DNA of 64,000 nt from Nymphaea colorata (GCF_008831285.2 NC_045139.1:12062704-12126703), one strand, 5' to 3'; counted from the stretch's first letter, positions 25,561-39,329 are shown. Numbers and translations: made by a program. The notes: a model not told the origin generated them from the sequence alone.

Positions 25561-28500
25561 AGGACAGGGGCTGATAGATAGTCGGTTTCTATTTTGAATC
25601 CTTTAGATGTCAACTTTCTATGTTATAATAAGGGGATCACAACTGATGGAGACCTTCTACCCAATGGCCGAGAGGACCAAGCTTCCTCGACCAGGTTTGC
25701 GGCAGTCATGATAGAAGGCGTAGAGAAACCAAGGGGGGCTAGTGACAATCATGAAGTTGGTGTAGCGGGCGGTGTGGGTGGAGCATCAACAGCCGAACAT
25801 GGACAGAGGGCCGAAGACTTCAAGGAAGATCAAGAGATAGACCCGGCTGAAACAAGTTTGAACCTAGAGACTAGTCCTACAACCGCGTCCAACGTGATAG
25901 TTTAAGGCCTAACTTAGACAAATTATATAGCTAAGCCCTCACGGGTGAGGTTAACTCGATACTTACCGAGTCTGGGCGGCACCCAAACAAGTCGCCACCT
26001 CGAGCTCACAAGGTTGGAAGGGTTTTAGCTCTTTGAGACATCTCGTCTCGGTTCATTTCCCTTTATGTATTTGCTTAATGTTGAGTCGTTTCATTTCAAC
26101 AAAAGTATCCGTTTATATGTTCGAACCGGTTTTATTTACAGTACTTAAACGCTTTTGTAAGCCTTTTTTTATTATGCAATCTATGAATCAAAGTTGAAAT
26201 TCTCGTGTGAAATTTGGCTCTTGCCTCTCTCTATCCCTCGCCGGTGACCGACGGTGATCGGGGTTCCAAGCTTCAACCCGTGGCTCTGGTTGAAGAACGA
26301 CAGGCTTGAAGATGTTCCTTGAGGCCACCGGAAATCCTCTTGGAGCATCTTCATCCTACGCACAATTTCCTCAACTGATTTGTAGTCTTCTCTCAGTGCA
26401 ATTCCTTCAAACACGAAAGGAATTAGAGGCTAGAGAAGATAAGAAGGCTTGGAGGAGAGCGACACATGGCTCTAGTCGCCTAGTACCCAAGAGTGAGACT
26501 CCGGCTGCGCGAGACGAGGTTGGTGCCGTTAAATCTCCCGGCTCCTTCCCTACTCGAGCGGAGCAAAGAACATGTTGAAATCATCCCTAGTAGGCCTCTT
26601 AATCTCTACCAAAAACAGAGAGAGAGATCGCTGGAAAGGAGGATCGACGTCGGTTCTTCTTACGGGCTGTTTTCAAGGTGAGAAACCGAGAGAACTCGTC
26701 AGATTCCATTGGTAGAAGACCAATCAGAGTTCAGCGAATTTGATCGGTGGATCGACTTGAAATCACGTCCACGGCAGCAGCAATCCAATTCTAATCCAAT
26801 TGTGAAGTTGTTGTTGAAGAGAAGATAAGATTCCCCTTAACCAAATACCAGAAACAAGCAAAATCGTGTTCACGGCAAGGAGAAACAGACCAGTGATTTG
26901 GTCAGAACTTGCGTGAGAATCTGATGCAAACCATGCCCAATTCTACTCTCTCATTGATTCCATTAGCATCGCCTCAATCTTAGCAATCTTCCAGCCAATT
27001 TTTAGGCGATTTCATCCATCCACGGCAGAGAACCAGCTCTCGAACGGAAGTTGGCTAACGGCGCCAGAAAATCGAACGTTGCTTCTTTTCTGGTGAAACC
27101 CGACGGAGTCCAAACAAATCCAGATTTTTTCCATAATGCCCATGGTCAATATCATTTGACATTAAGTTGGAATTTAATTGGCAAGGGCACAACAGTCATT
27201 TCACCTCCTAAGCTCTTAAAGAAAAGGAAGCGAGCAGCGATCGTTACACGCAGCAGCTCTATTTTGTTCTCCTCGACTTAACGCTGGGATTTACAATTCT
27301 CCCTATTGCCTCTCAATCTCAACCGTCCATCATCCACGTGGCACACATCCAGCACTCCAGCTCCCCTTCATCTCCAACACACGGGCCAGCACCTCCTTCA
27401 CTTCATTGCACATGCCACTTTGCCATCATTGAGAATTAAAGAGGTAAGTTTCATATCTCGTAGCTAGGAAGCCTTTCGCATACCCTTAACCCCTTCAATC
27501 CTTGTAACCGACCTCTAATCCCATCACGAGCCCGAACCTCTCTTAATCACCCACCAACTTGTCATTAGTAACCACCTCTTAGCCTAACCCTTCCTAATCA
27601 TCAAGACCACCCCTCGTAGCCTTAACTCCACACTCTCTTCACCTAGCTCTAAACCATAACCGACCCCTTTGCATTAACCTCACCACCAGTCTAGACTCAA
27701 TCAAACCCACCACCGAACCACCTAGGTTTACCTTGACTAAACTTACTTGGATGAGTCCACTCGAGCTCACACCACAGACCAAGCTCACTCAACCAGACCT
27801 AGCCTATCTCGGTTTTCACTATCTGTGAGGGAATCGGGAATAAGAAGGCCAGGGAAAGGACCCAAATCTTCCAACCAGACCTAACCCACTTTACCAAGAC
27901 CAAGCGTACCTAAACCTACACCGAGCTCACTCCTTGTTCTGAACTCGGTTTGACCCCTTGAGTCCATTAGCTAGGTTCTTCTCCAAGGATTGCACGTGAT
28001 CAGTCCAGCACCTCCACTACAACCGACAACACCATCTTGCAGCCTCCTTTGCTGCAACCTTCAACCGAACATCCTCCCAGGCGCCAAGGTGACCTCGGCC
28101 AGGTGGGCTGAGCCCCTGCCTCCATCCAGGCGCTCCTCCACCACATTGCTCTCCCTCTCTCTCGGCCGACCGAGGCCTACAGCAGCTCGCTCCATCCACT
28201 TGGTGTCACCGGCAGCTCCCAGTGCTGTCGCCCGTCCTTGCCGAGACTCTCCATATCTCTCGGCCAGCTTTCACCAGTCCACAAGTAGTCCTAGGCCAGG
28301 CGGGCCTAGCCTCCGTTCCAACTCTTTGCTGAAATATCTGAGAGTGGCTTTGCCACTGGTTTTCTCTCTGATCACTTGCTGATCAAGCCGATCTCTCGTC
28401 GGCTAGGTAACTTCTAACCACCCTATAGAACGTGGGTAATTGGGTGCACTTGCTTTCTAAACCAGGCTTTAGCCATTTGCTACTGTCGGTAGTCCCTCCA

Positions 28501-28950
28501 CGGCACCTTGCCAAGGACACGGCTGCGGGTAGCCAGACCACCAAAGGGAAAGGACATGGTTCGGCCATTCTAGGGAATGTATGGATGGTCTGTGAATGAA
28601 TGTTGAGTGAGTTGTGAGAGCTAAAATTGTATCGCTCACGTTTGTATAAGCATTGATCCCCTTAGCGCTGTAGTAGGATTGAAACCTTGGGCACAGATAA
28701 AACTCTCTTGTATCTTTGACCTAGGGTATTATTAAGCCGAGGTTGCTGTTCGGCGGGGATAAATTTTGTAAATATAATTTGTTTTTAGTTAGCCACGAGT
28801 GATCCTGGCATCGGGGTCTATACTCGGGCATGAATTTGTCAAGCTGGGTCTAGAGGTTCTCCACCTACAACTGTGCAAATTGAAGTACAATAAAAACTGC
28901 ACTTCGAGGCACCAAAAGGGGGTGTGACTTCGGCTTTCAATGGGATGGTG
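25561..28950. other. GC-richer block, possible decayed LTR retroelement
   Basis: The block is visibly richer in GC than its flanks and has no domain I recognise. On the minus strand, CTGGCGCCGTTAGCC (27067-27053) resembles the primer-binding site of plant Ty3/gypsy elements. Downstream in that direction is a short frame (26414-26181) with VEEIVRRMKMLQEDF, of unknown identity. I found no second LTR, no PPT and no reverse transcriptase. Other open frames (25594-25905 and 27990-28382, both plus strand) are not recognisable. Repeat-derived DNA is an inference. Confidence 0.3.
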
Positions 28951-31900
28951 AGTCTCCATCCCTTACTACTTTAGATAGTTGTTGGATTTAGAGAGCATTT
29001 GGTAATACAAATGTGTGGACACAGCTCAATCTGGTTGGATGATGAAATCATAATTTTATTAAAATCGACAATTTTAATATAAAATCGAAGCCTTTTTTTT
29101 ATCCAAAGCTTACATAAAAATTATTATATTGTAAATTTAAAATACAAGTAAATTTGACAGAAAATGACTTCATAAATGAAAATAAAAGTACATGAGTGGA
29201 CAATATGTAAGAAAAAAACACATTGGTTACTTGGGGTCTTTGAACAGTTCTTGTTAGTCACGCCACCGACACCAAAAAGTCTCGGTTCCCTACATTCTTG
29301 TGGTTATTTTTCAAATCCAAGAGGCAATGGGGTTGGCAGGATGGATGGGGATGCCTTCGCCCTCGAGCTCCCACACAATGCCATTATTTTAACAACTAGT
29401 AAAACGGGTTCGTATTAAATGCAATCAACCTTCCTTATTTTGGCAGCTCCATTTTAGTATCTCCCTCTCATTCTTTTCTGCAAGATCGTGCAAAGAACAT
29501 GTTCCACTTAAAAAAGAAGAATTGACGTGGGAAAGCGTGCCCAGCCCAATGGGAGCACTTCTTAATTCTTATTGGATTATATTCCATGATAAAAAATATT
29601 AATATATATATACATACATATAATATATATGTGCTTTATTTTAATAACGATGCAGGCGTTAATTAGTGGTTCCAATATTCAAAAGCCTTAAACAGATGGG
29701 CTGGGTGTGGGTCGGAGCAGGGCAAGAGCCCGTGTTAGGTCACACACTAGTAGTGGCAACCTCGTAGTGGACGCCATAAACTTACAGTTATGGGGCCGGA
29801 CTGGCCCGATTTAGAGCTGGGCTTGGCCCACCGATTTAGTCCAGGTACGGTTTTAGTTAAAAAAAAAATAAATTCTTGTAAATATATATATATATATATT
29901 AAAAAAAATAAAGAGAGAGAGAGAGAGTTCAGCCTTTTAGATGGAGAGAGAAAGAGAGAGAGAGATCTCCTTTGTTCTCTCTCAATAAAGAGTATCATCT
30001 ATTGGAATTGAAGAACAAACATGTCTCATCTCATGTTTTTGGCACATAAAGTTATACTATGCTTCTTGGGACAAAAGAGGTAAAGAGAGAGGGAGAGCAC
30101 CAATAAAAGGTGGAGCAAGTTTTATGCACCATTCAGCTATGTTTTAGTTCCTTTATTTTGTTTGTTATTTTTTTATTTAACTACGTCCATATGATCTACA
30201 TGATTTATATTAGCAGGAATGGGGTATTTGATCATCTCTTTAAAAATTTCATCTGTCAACACTTTATACTGTGAGTTGGGTATTATGGCATTCCACCTAC
30301 AAGAAGTAACGACAGTAGGAATGGTTGCCACTTGTATTAGGTTGATTGTAGCATTTCATTATTGCATTTCATTGCATTGGACCGTCGTATGTAGAATACC
30401 ATAATAAACGACATGTTTGCCACTTGTATTAGGTTGATTGTAGCATTTCATTATTGCATTTCATTGCATTGGACCGTCGTATGTAGAATACCATAATAAA
30501 CGACATGTTTGCCACTTGTATTAGGTTGATTGTAGCATTTCATTATTGCATTTCATTGCATTGGACCGTCGTATGTAGAATACCATAATAAACGACATGT
30601 TGTGCAACAACTTGTGCCTACAATTTTAATTAAACTAAATAGATCATGACATTAATATCGTCAAAGAGTTTATTTCCGACAAAGCAACCAACGTGGTATA
30701 CATGCAACATGTGATTTAGCCATCATGCAACAAGAACGCGTTTGAAAGGTGAAATGAGGCATCAGCTTCCAAGGGTTGGCTCTGTGCATTGAAATTGCGG
30801 GGGGTTCATGTAAAACATGTTGCTTTCAGTGGAGAGTGTCGTGGGACACCTTCTACCGTGTTTGGGATGTGAGAGAGCATGTATCACTATCTCGCTCAAC
30901 TCATTTCTCCATCATTCAAACACGCCCTAAAGAAGTAAAAGCAAAAGCGTCAACTTCAACCCACGCCATATGGATGGTAATTACAATACTAAGGGAGTGT
31001 TTGAAAGGCAGATCGCACACCCTTTTCGCCTTTTATTTCATTCATTTTTTTTTGTTGCACCAGCTTTGGTACCGGACGCGAATTCTTATTTGAGATCCCC
31101 TCAGACCTAGTGATGGATTATGTTCGAAGGACGCTCAAATTCACTCTCGGATGGACAACACAAGAAGCTCTATGTGAAGGCCCCTTGAGTTCATGAACAT
31201 GCTAACTTTAATGGTTGCTTGATTGCTAGGACAAATAGCTAACATAAACTGTCAAAATCCAGGAAAAAATGGGATTTTCTAAAAACTGGAAACTGGATAG
31301 CGAATCTAAGGAACTCAATGTGCAGGGAATCAAGGACAAGGTCCACCAGGGAAAAAGATGATTAAGCTGATTTTGGGTGCGTAGAAAGATTATTTTATCC
31401 GGCTAATAAGAGATAGAATCTTCACCCATCTCCCAATCCGCAGCATTTTAAACCTGGGATATGGGTGTTTATGGCAGAGAAGATGTTTGCTTCAACTTAG
31501 ATATGGGTGTATCAAAATGATGACTAGCTACCTACCAGCCTATTCGTACGTACATAATTTACCAATAAAATGGAGGGGCGGGTTTGTGGAATAGTAATAG
31601 AATGTGACGAAGTTGGTGACGAAGTTCGAAAAGTACTACTAGGAAATATTAAAACTATTAAAAAGATGAACCTTGTTACGCCTTTGATAAGTGCTACTGA
31701 CACTGACAAAGAAAGCTTCCACGACCATGAAGCTCAACTGCTTTCCCGCCTAGGAGACCGTGAAGTGCAAATTTCAACTGCTTTCCCGCCTGGAACTTGC
31801 TCATCAACCTCATGTATATTCCATTTGGTTATTTATCATGTCACAGCACAGGAAACCCAATACAGTTTCTCTCTCCATCCGATTTTCTTCTTTTTTTTTT

Positions 31901-32227
31901 TTTCCGTTCTGGGCCGATAATTTTTTTCATACGGGCTTATTAAATTTCAAAATTTTACAGGAACCAAATTAATATTTTTAAAAGGCACTATTTGGTAAAA
32001 TTTTGTTTTTCTCTCTCTCTTTCTCTCAGATCTTAGGTTGCAATATCGATGATGAGTCATCTTGATCCTTTCAAGACGAAAAGCTAAGAGAGAATAAAAA
32101 ATGTTGCTAATTAATTTTAGATGGCTAAAATATTAAATCTTTTTTTTTCTCACTTATTTTCTCTCAACCACTCTTCTTCCAAAGGTCAATGGTCAAGATG
32201 GTTTTCTCCATGTAATGGCCAACATGG

Positions 32228-32262
<35 letters not shown>

Positions 32263-34300
32263 CAGAGGCTACCAATCCTTACTCCTTGTGACATCAGATA
32301 TGATGTTGTATTGCCAATTCTTTGGTTCAAGGGCTTAATTTTAATCACTCCATGCTTAATTGTTTAGTAGAACAGGTGGAATATGCGAGCATCAGTGCCC
32401 TCATCCTCTATATTGTGGTAAAAGAAAGATGTGTGATTGAAAAATGGCAGCTATTGATTATTGAGTTTGTCAAATGTCCAACTCGCCGAATTATACTTCC
32501 TGACACATAAGAAATTGGAAGATCAAGAGGGTACGATCATTGATCATCTCATCTCTTGCAAGTAACTATTTAAGAGCTTCATCTACCTACCTGGCTAAGA
32601 AGCACGTTAATCTTTGTGCTTGGGGCAAGGACTTAGTTAATGAGGTTTAACCGAGGCGGGTCGATTGCTAATTGAAAACCAAACTGATTGAAATCTACGT
32701 CACCCTAACTTGCCTATTGAAAACAAATATCATTAACCCACTTGTTGAAAATATATATATATATATTTTTTGTCGTTGATGCAGAGGAGATGTGGAGCAG
32801 GGCTCATGCTTATATTTTCCTTTTAGTTTTTGAGATTTACTTGAGTAGTTTTTAGAGCCCGTTTGATAATATAAACAATATGTTACTGTTTTATGTATTT
32901 ATTTCAAAAAGCTGTTACTCTTATCGTCTTGGTAACACTTGCAACTTTCACAAAAATTCACTGCAAACTCTTATTTGACAGGTATCATGAGATGCATGAC
33001 TTCTTAAAGAAAATGACAAAAAGTGGTCAGGCTTTGAAATTGTAAACAATGGATGGAGGCAAAAGTGAAGGCGTCCCTGAGTTTATGAGTTGATCGTCAG
33101 CAAAGGGTTTGGTTTAAAAGTGATCTCGATGATTTTGACGGTGTGTCGGTTATGCAACCCAATGTATGTACATGAAAAAAGTGACATATATATATATATA
33201 AAGGTTTATCTAGATAATTTAAAAGGAGTTGAATTGAAGCACCGTTAGGTGATGAGTTTCGAGTTTGGAGAGCATCAATTTCTTTATGTTATAAAAGAGG
33301 AGCCACCAATGCATAAGCTTAAGCATCACGATTAAGGAGCAATGCCTTAAGTCTTATATAAGTAATTGGATGGAAGATTAGACTCTCTTCTATACAGTAG
33401 AATAAAATACTCTTTTTGCTCAGTCAAAATAAGATAAAATTAGATAAGGCTGATTCGATTCTCCTTTCTTCTTATTACTGGACGGGACGAACCCAGTCGA
33501 GTGAAACAGTTGAAATTTGGATAAGTTGAACAGATCGGGTCAAACTTCTTAAAGGCCAAGAAACCGAAACCATGAAGCCATATGATCTCATCCAACCGGA
33601 GGACGGCGGCAGCATAAAGACCGTCCGCCAGTTGCCTCTCCACGGCCAAGGTGTGTTTCACCGTTGAGCTCTACATCACACGCATTAGCCGTCCGTTGCC
33701 GAGATCAACGGTGAGATCGATGTGGTGGGCCCACAGAAACCGCGGCATATGACCGCAAGCGGCTTTGTCTCCCTGTGCTGGGTCGGTTTCCCCGCTGCCG
33801 GCTGGCGGTAGAGCGGCGAGAGACGCTTACACGTACTTGGGAAAATAATTTTCTTATTTTTTCGTCTACCGATACTAATACAATTCAAAACTCAATTCTC
33901 ATTTACAAATATCTGTTTAATATTTATATTATCTGAACATAAAAAACTTGTGATAATTTCACGACATTTTCGTTCCCGACATTTTCTGGTTTTAATTTAC
34001 AGGCCGTTAACCTATCCAATATGTCACGAAGCAGGAAAAAAGAGAAGAAGAGACAATGCCTCGGTTCCCCACGCCCACGTCCTCGCTTTTATTAGGGTTG
34101 AAAAGATCGGCGATTAGTAATTGGACCACGCGTTGCTCTCACTAGGTCACATGCACGTAAGGCGGGTGGCGTCTCCAACGGAAAGACCCTAAACCCGGGA
34201 GGGTCAGACTCTGACCGCATGCGGTTTGGAGTCAAACAGCCGCGAACAACTAACCCCATTCCCCACCCCTGGTTAGCCATAAGAGCAACTGAAGTTCGTT
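28951..34300. other. Gene desert 1b: no supported gene
   Basis: AT-rich sequence with short TA/GA tracts (29881-29965, 32232-32259, 33188-33200), the 92-bp triple repeat and a short internal duplication near 31730-31800 (CAACTGCTTTCCCGCCT twice). A 116-codon plus-strand frame at 31570-31920 has no recognisable domain and runs into a T-tract. Sequence from about 33450 to 34300 is GC-richer and may include distal promoter DNA of the F-box gene; I see no defined site. Confidence 0.5.
30325..30600. repeat. 92-bp tandem repeat, three copies
   Basis: Three adjacent units start at 30325, 30417 and 30509 with TTGCCACTTGTATTAGGTTG and end CCATAATAAACGACATGT. By eye they are identical throughout. Each holds an internal imperfect repeat of GCATTTCATT. 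Perfect identity points to recent duplication or to array homogenisation. Confidence 0.92.
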
Positions 34301-34679
34301 GCCTAAACCATAAGCTTAACCACCCCCGACAAATGCACTCTCTCTCTAACTAAGGCGGTCTTAGAGAGAGAAATAGGCGGAGATGTGTGGGAGTTGAGAG
34401 AGAGTTGGAGAGGAGGAAGTTTCAGACATGGCATCAGTCTAAGCGTCTTGAGGGAGAAAAAGGAGGGTGCGTGCAGACAAGGAGAAACGGGGATTGCTAG
34501 TAACATAAGCAACCAGAAGGAGGCGGTCAACGCCATTTGACCTGGTTACAGAGAAAAAGAGAGAGAGAAGGTAAAAGGAAAGAAGAAGAGAGAGAACGGG
34601 GGTGACTAAAATCGAGGAAACTGCTTGCCTTTCTTTATTCGATTCTGTTTGGTTCTTTGGTGTTATTCTTACCATCGCT

Positions 34680-34890
34680 GATCAAGTATATATATACTTA
34701 GAGACACAGAGAGAGTATTTATTTGTTCGGGGTAACAATGGGCCTTTGCATCGGTGCTGTTGGGGCGTGAGGGAGCGCCTCTCTCTCTTTCTCTCCCGTA
34801 TAAAGAGAACGATTTGGGACTCGACTTGGTTGGTGTCTCTCTCTGTCTCTCTCTTTCTCTCTAATTGGTCGAGGGTGTTGGAGAAAAGAG
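34680..34890 (+). promoter_or_regulatory. Core promoter and 5' leader of the F-box/MYND gene
   Basis: A TATATATAC stretch near 34688-34696 could be the TATA box. It is followed by a CT-rich leader with TCTCTCTTTCTCTC runs (about 34780-34862), typical of plant 5' UTRs, up to the ATG at 34891. Transcription start is not determined; GA/CT tracts further upstream (34340-34600) could also be transcribed. Confidence 0.4.
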
Positions 34891-36329
34891 ATGCAGGAGA
34901 GAGGGAGGAGGAGGAGGAGGGGGTGCTGCCCAAGAGTGAGTTTGACGAAGGGAAGGGTAGAAGAAAATAGGAAGAGGGTGCTGGCCTATAGCCAAGGTTT
35001 CCGGTGTAAGCGCCGGAGAACGGTGCCACAGAGCGAGAGAAGGGAAGATTTCTTCGAACAATTGCCCGATGATCTCGTTCTCTGCATACTCTCAAAGCTC
35101 AGTTCCCGAGCGTCGTCGCCGGGGGATTTCGTCAACGTTCTTGCAACGTAATCTCTCGATTCCTGTAAAAACATGTTCATTTTTTTCTTTTCTTTTCTTG
35201 GTTATGAACAATGGGCTGATTTGGGTTCGACTTTTGTTTTCAGGTGTAAGAGATTGAATGGGTTGGGGATGCAACCCGTCGTTCTGGGGAGGGCTTCGCC
35301 GGGAGCTCTGTCGGTGAGGGCGTCGAGGTGGACGGAATCGGCTCACAGGTTCCTCAAGAGGTGCGCCGACGCTGGGAATGTCGAGGCCTGCTTTATCCTG
35401 GGCATGGTTAGTGGGCCTCTCTCTTGTTCCCTCCATTGATGACTCTCTCCATGTCTTTTGTGGTTCTGAACAATGGTGGCGTGCTCTTGGTTTTGCAACA
35501 GATTCGGTTTTACTGCCTCGAGTCCCGCGGGAGCGGCGCCTCGCTTATGGCGAAGGCCGCGATTGCGTCTCATGCCCCTGCTCTCTACTCGCTGGCAGTC
35601 ATCCAATTCAACGGCAGCGGCGGCACAAAGAACGACAAGGACCTCCGCGCCGGCGTTGCTCTCTGCGCCCGCGCCGCCTCCCTCGGCCACATCGACGCCC
35701 TCCGCGAGTTCGGCCACTGCCTCCAGGACGGATACGGCGTCCGCCAGAACGTTGCCGAGGGCCGCCGCTTCCTCCTCCAGGCCAACGCCCGCGAGCTCGC
35801 GTCCGTTCTCTCCGGCGGTTGCTGCGCCTGGCGCCTCCCTGCTTTTCCTTCCCACCGCCACCGGCCGAGGTGCGACCCGGCGAGGTTCCGACCGTGGCTT
35901 GCAGGACTCATCGAGAGCCGTTGGCAGTTGGCAGGCTGCCCTCTCCTCAGCGACTTCGGGTGCAACGTCCCGGCTCCCGAGCCCCACCCTGCCAACCGGT
36001 TCCTACTCGAGTGGTTCGCCGACCGGCCTCCGGAAGGCAGCCTCCGGCTGTGTTCTCACGAAACCTGCGGGAGGCCGGAGACTAGGAAGCACGAGTTCAG
36101 GCGGTGCTCCGTCTGCGGGAACGTTAACTACTGCTCTCGGGCTTGCCAGGCGCTCGATTGGAAGGTACGACATAAACACTACTGCTTTCCCCTCGATCGG
36201 TGGGACGAGGAGGAAGAGGAAGAAGGTGGTGGTGACGAAGAAGGTGAAGAAGAGGAGGAGGAAGAAGCAGAAGGGAATGTGGAGGAACAGTACAGTGAGG
36301 AATTCATGGAGACTGATGGTAGCATTTAG
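34891..36329 (+). CDS. F-box protein with Sel1-like region and MYND zinc finger, 3 exons
   Basis: Exons are 34891-35147, 35244-35406 and 35502-36329, all with GT-AG introns and matching phase, giving 415 aa and a TAG stop. The F-box starts near residue 56 (EQLPDDLVLCILSKLSSRAS) and runs across intron 1 into NVLATCKRLNGL. Residues 141-230 form a Sel1/TPR-like segment including LGHIDALREFGHCLQDGYGV. The MYND finger is near residues 324-368, with ligands C324/C329, C342/C345, C351/C355 and H364/C368. The C-terminal 40 or so residues are mostly Glu/Asp. This domain order matches the plant family of Arabidopsis At1g67340 and At5g50450. Members are expected to bind SKP1 as SCF ubiquitin-ligase adaptors; substrates are unknown. 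The last exon is strongly GC-rich, producing long false frames on both strands. The start fits the leader, but a downstream start cannot be excluded. Confidence 0.93.
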
Positions 36330-38650
36330 AAGAGAGAGAGAGAGAGGCAGCAGGAGACTGGAAGGATTGTACAGTGGTGTTTGTTCCTTTTTTTTTTTTT
36401 TTCCATCCCCCTCTGTTTTTTTCTCTTCTGGTCATCCTGCTTCCCGTTTTTCTTTAGAAATCTGAGAGATGAAGTTTCTCTCCTTCTTGTAACGTAAGAG
36501 TAAAGAGTAAAACCGGCGAAAAGGAAAGGTAAAAATTTGTTTTTTGTTTGTTTTTCTGTTGTTGGTGCAGTTTGGTTTTGTTGGTTGTGATGCAGCAGTT
36601 TGGGTGGTTGGAAGGCATAATGCAGAAGCTCTTGGGTGCTTGAGGTTGAGAGATTGGTGCTGGTTTGTTGAATTCACATTTATTTTCTTGTCTGCTTTTT
36701 CTGGTTAACGTTTCGATTTAGTTTCTTCCCTGATATCCTTTCAAAGAAGGAAAAGATGAACCATCCAGGGCTGAGAGAGATGAACTCTTGCCACCTCTCT
36801 TGGTTGCTCATAAATGTGGCCTTTAAATGAAAGCTTTTCCGTGGGAGAAACAAGAGGAGATTGTCGTGGGCGAAAAGAACACTCCATGGAGAAACAGATC
36901 CTATTTCGATGAACACAACCAAGCTAACCAAACAGGGCCCTACTCTTCATTTTTTTTTTTTTTTTTGAAATTGTTTTGAGATTAAAAATTTGACAAAACC
37001 AAGCTCCCATTTTATGGGGAGACAAAAAGAAGGCACTTTCAACTTCGCAAAAATATTCATATTAAAAGCCGCAGTTCAACGAATGAAGGAAAATCAAATC
37101 CAACAAAATGTTCTTGCCGAATGAACTTCCAAATTGTTCATTTGAGTTTGTGAAGTTCCGTAAAGATGATAAATTCGAATGCTAAGCCTTGTGTTTAGGA
37201 TTCCATTATTTTAGAAAAATGGTGTACATGGTCTTGGGGTTTAGGGTTTAGTAGGAACAAGGTAGGGTAGGGGAGAAGAAGCGATGGATAATACCCAAAA
37301 GGAAAAGAAGATCGTTAATTCCGTCCCGTCCTCCTCCACCACTCTTTTATCACCCATGCCGTTGTTGATTAATTCTTGGCCCGAAAAAAAGGGAGAGAGA
37401 GGAAGAAGAGATAGATAACGCTCACACGATAATCGAACCTAAGACACACATTTGGATAATGCTCACGAAAACCAAACCGAAGACACACGTTTGCCTTTTT
37501 TGCTTCTCTTCACATTCAATGGATTTAATAAAACTTTTGAGTTGTTTTTAACTTCCAAGGGTCTTGAATCCAACTGCTGCTTAGTTTGGGTGTTCGGTCC
37601 ACGCATTAAAAATCAAAACTTATTCTTCGTTTTTATGTGACATAGTGGATTTGGATTCTCCTTTTATGAGACCCGCATCGTTTTAATTTCCTAAGCTTAG
37701 GACCCCTTCCCTTTCTCTTTAGTGGTCGATATCTGTACTACGATTGGTGTGTTTTGTGACCATTCGAGGCAACGGCAGATCGTTCTGGGACCCCCAAATC
37801 CTTGAGGGACCGGCAAGCGATAAGATGTCTCCCTCTCTCCCCAAGAAGCCAAGGACATCAAGTTACTACTGCCCCGGAAAATCGGATGGAAGACCTCAGT
37901 TCGGCCGTCCATCCTGGAGACAGACGGCCGAGATTGAGCTGGAAGCTGCGGTCCATTCCATGTCTCGATGGTTCTTGGAAGCGATCTTTTTGCCCTCTTT
38001 TCTTCCTTGTCTTAAGACATTATTTGAAAGTGGCAGCTAAAGACTGACGTGGAGATGACTTGATTTGCACGGTCGTAAGCTTCAGATCGCGAAAAGTCAC
38101 GCCGAATTGAACAAATACATGACATGCCTGATAGGACGCGTAAGGTTGTGAAAATTATTAGTTGGAAAGTAGGAGAAGCCTTTCATTTTTATCTTGAAGC
38201 TTCACCATTCTGTTCTGGTTATGTTTTAAATTTATATATCGATAACTTTTTTTATTCAAAACGGATAATGGGGCTACCTATCAATCCTTGCTTTGTCCAG
38301 AAAGATTAATTGAGACCCATTAATGTCATGAGCCTCGTGGTGTCCTATTAAACTCTACAAATGTCGTCTAAACTATAGACAGCCTACATTCAAACGAAAG
38401 AACTTCTTTTCTTCGTCATATGTGGGAAATACTTATCACTAACTACACTAAATCAGCAAAAAGAAAATTGTTTTTTAAATTTATTAGTTGCATTGAATTG
38501 GGACACCACGAGGCTCAATTAGGTTTTCCTCATGTATGTAACGGACCCTGGCTCTGAGCCCAGGTCCGGTAAATTACTGCGGTTCTGGGCTCAGGCTGAT
38601 GCTCACGAGCCGAGCTTGGGTGCGGATCTGGCTTTGCACTGCCCATCAAC

Positions 38651-38687
<37 letters not shown>

Positions 38688-39329
38688 ACTCATTCATAGA
38701 TTTTCATATCTGAAACATGTATCCATATACGTAACAGGACAATTATTTGAAGAAGTTAATGTGAAATAAAAAAACATTGAGGGGTTGGTGTCGGCGACGG
38801 CCCACATGTGAGCAGGCCATATGTGACTCCACCACTTATGTGAAAATAATTAAATTTGGAATAGAGGAGATATCTCTATCTCCAAGTTGGAATCCGGTGA
38901 AAGCTTAGTTGCAAGCTGATAAGCAAGCAACCACGAAGTCTCGTATACGGTTGCGTGTTGTTTATGGATTCAAAGCCAGCCATGTACGTAGGCGTTATCT
39001 AACAATTCTTCACTCCACTATTTTAGTAAATCGTCATTTTCTTAGGCCGCAGTTTTCAAAATTTTGTTGTTTAATTAGAAACAACTTGCAGAAATAATGT
39101 GTTCTAAGAGATTATTCATATCAAACCAACCACGCAACCGCATTTAACTGGTTCTTAAATTAATTTAAAAGTCTAACACAATCAAAAGATTATGTTAGAG
39201 GATCTTGACCATAATATTGTCGTCCACACCATGACATGTTACTGCATGCATGATTGACGGAAAGTAGCTTCAGTTAATTAACGTCAAGTGCATGGAATCG
39301 TGCTTATGTCCTACCCATGCATGCCACGT

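Noticed and set aside
27990-28382. 130-codon Ser/Pro/Arg-rich plus-strand frame
   Set aside because: Composition follows the GC-richer block; no recognisable motif or conserved start context.
30325-30600. CRISPR-like array
   Set aside because: Units are contiguous 92-bp tandem repeats with no spacers, in a plant genome.
31570-31920. 116-codon plus-strand frame starting MEGRVCGIVIECDEVGDEV
   Set aside because: No family recognised; the frame ends in a T-tract and contains a local duplication.
33574-33668. Short plus-strand frame starting MKPYDLIQPEDGG
   Set aside because: About 31 codons, no homologue I recognise and no flanking exon evidence.
35343-36465. Long frames antisense to or out of phase with the MYND exon (up to 330 codons)
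   Set aside because: GC-rich composition removes stops; only the F-box/MYND frame has domains and splice logic.
37744-38040. 98-codon plus-strand frame
   Set aside because: No motif, and an equally long shifted frame overlaps it; not distinguishable from chance.
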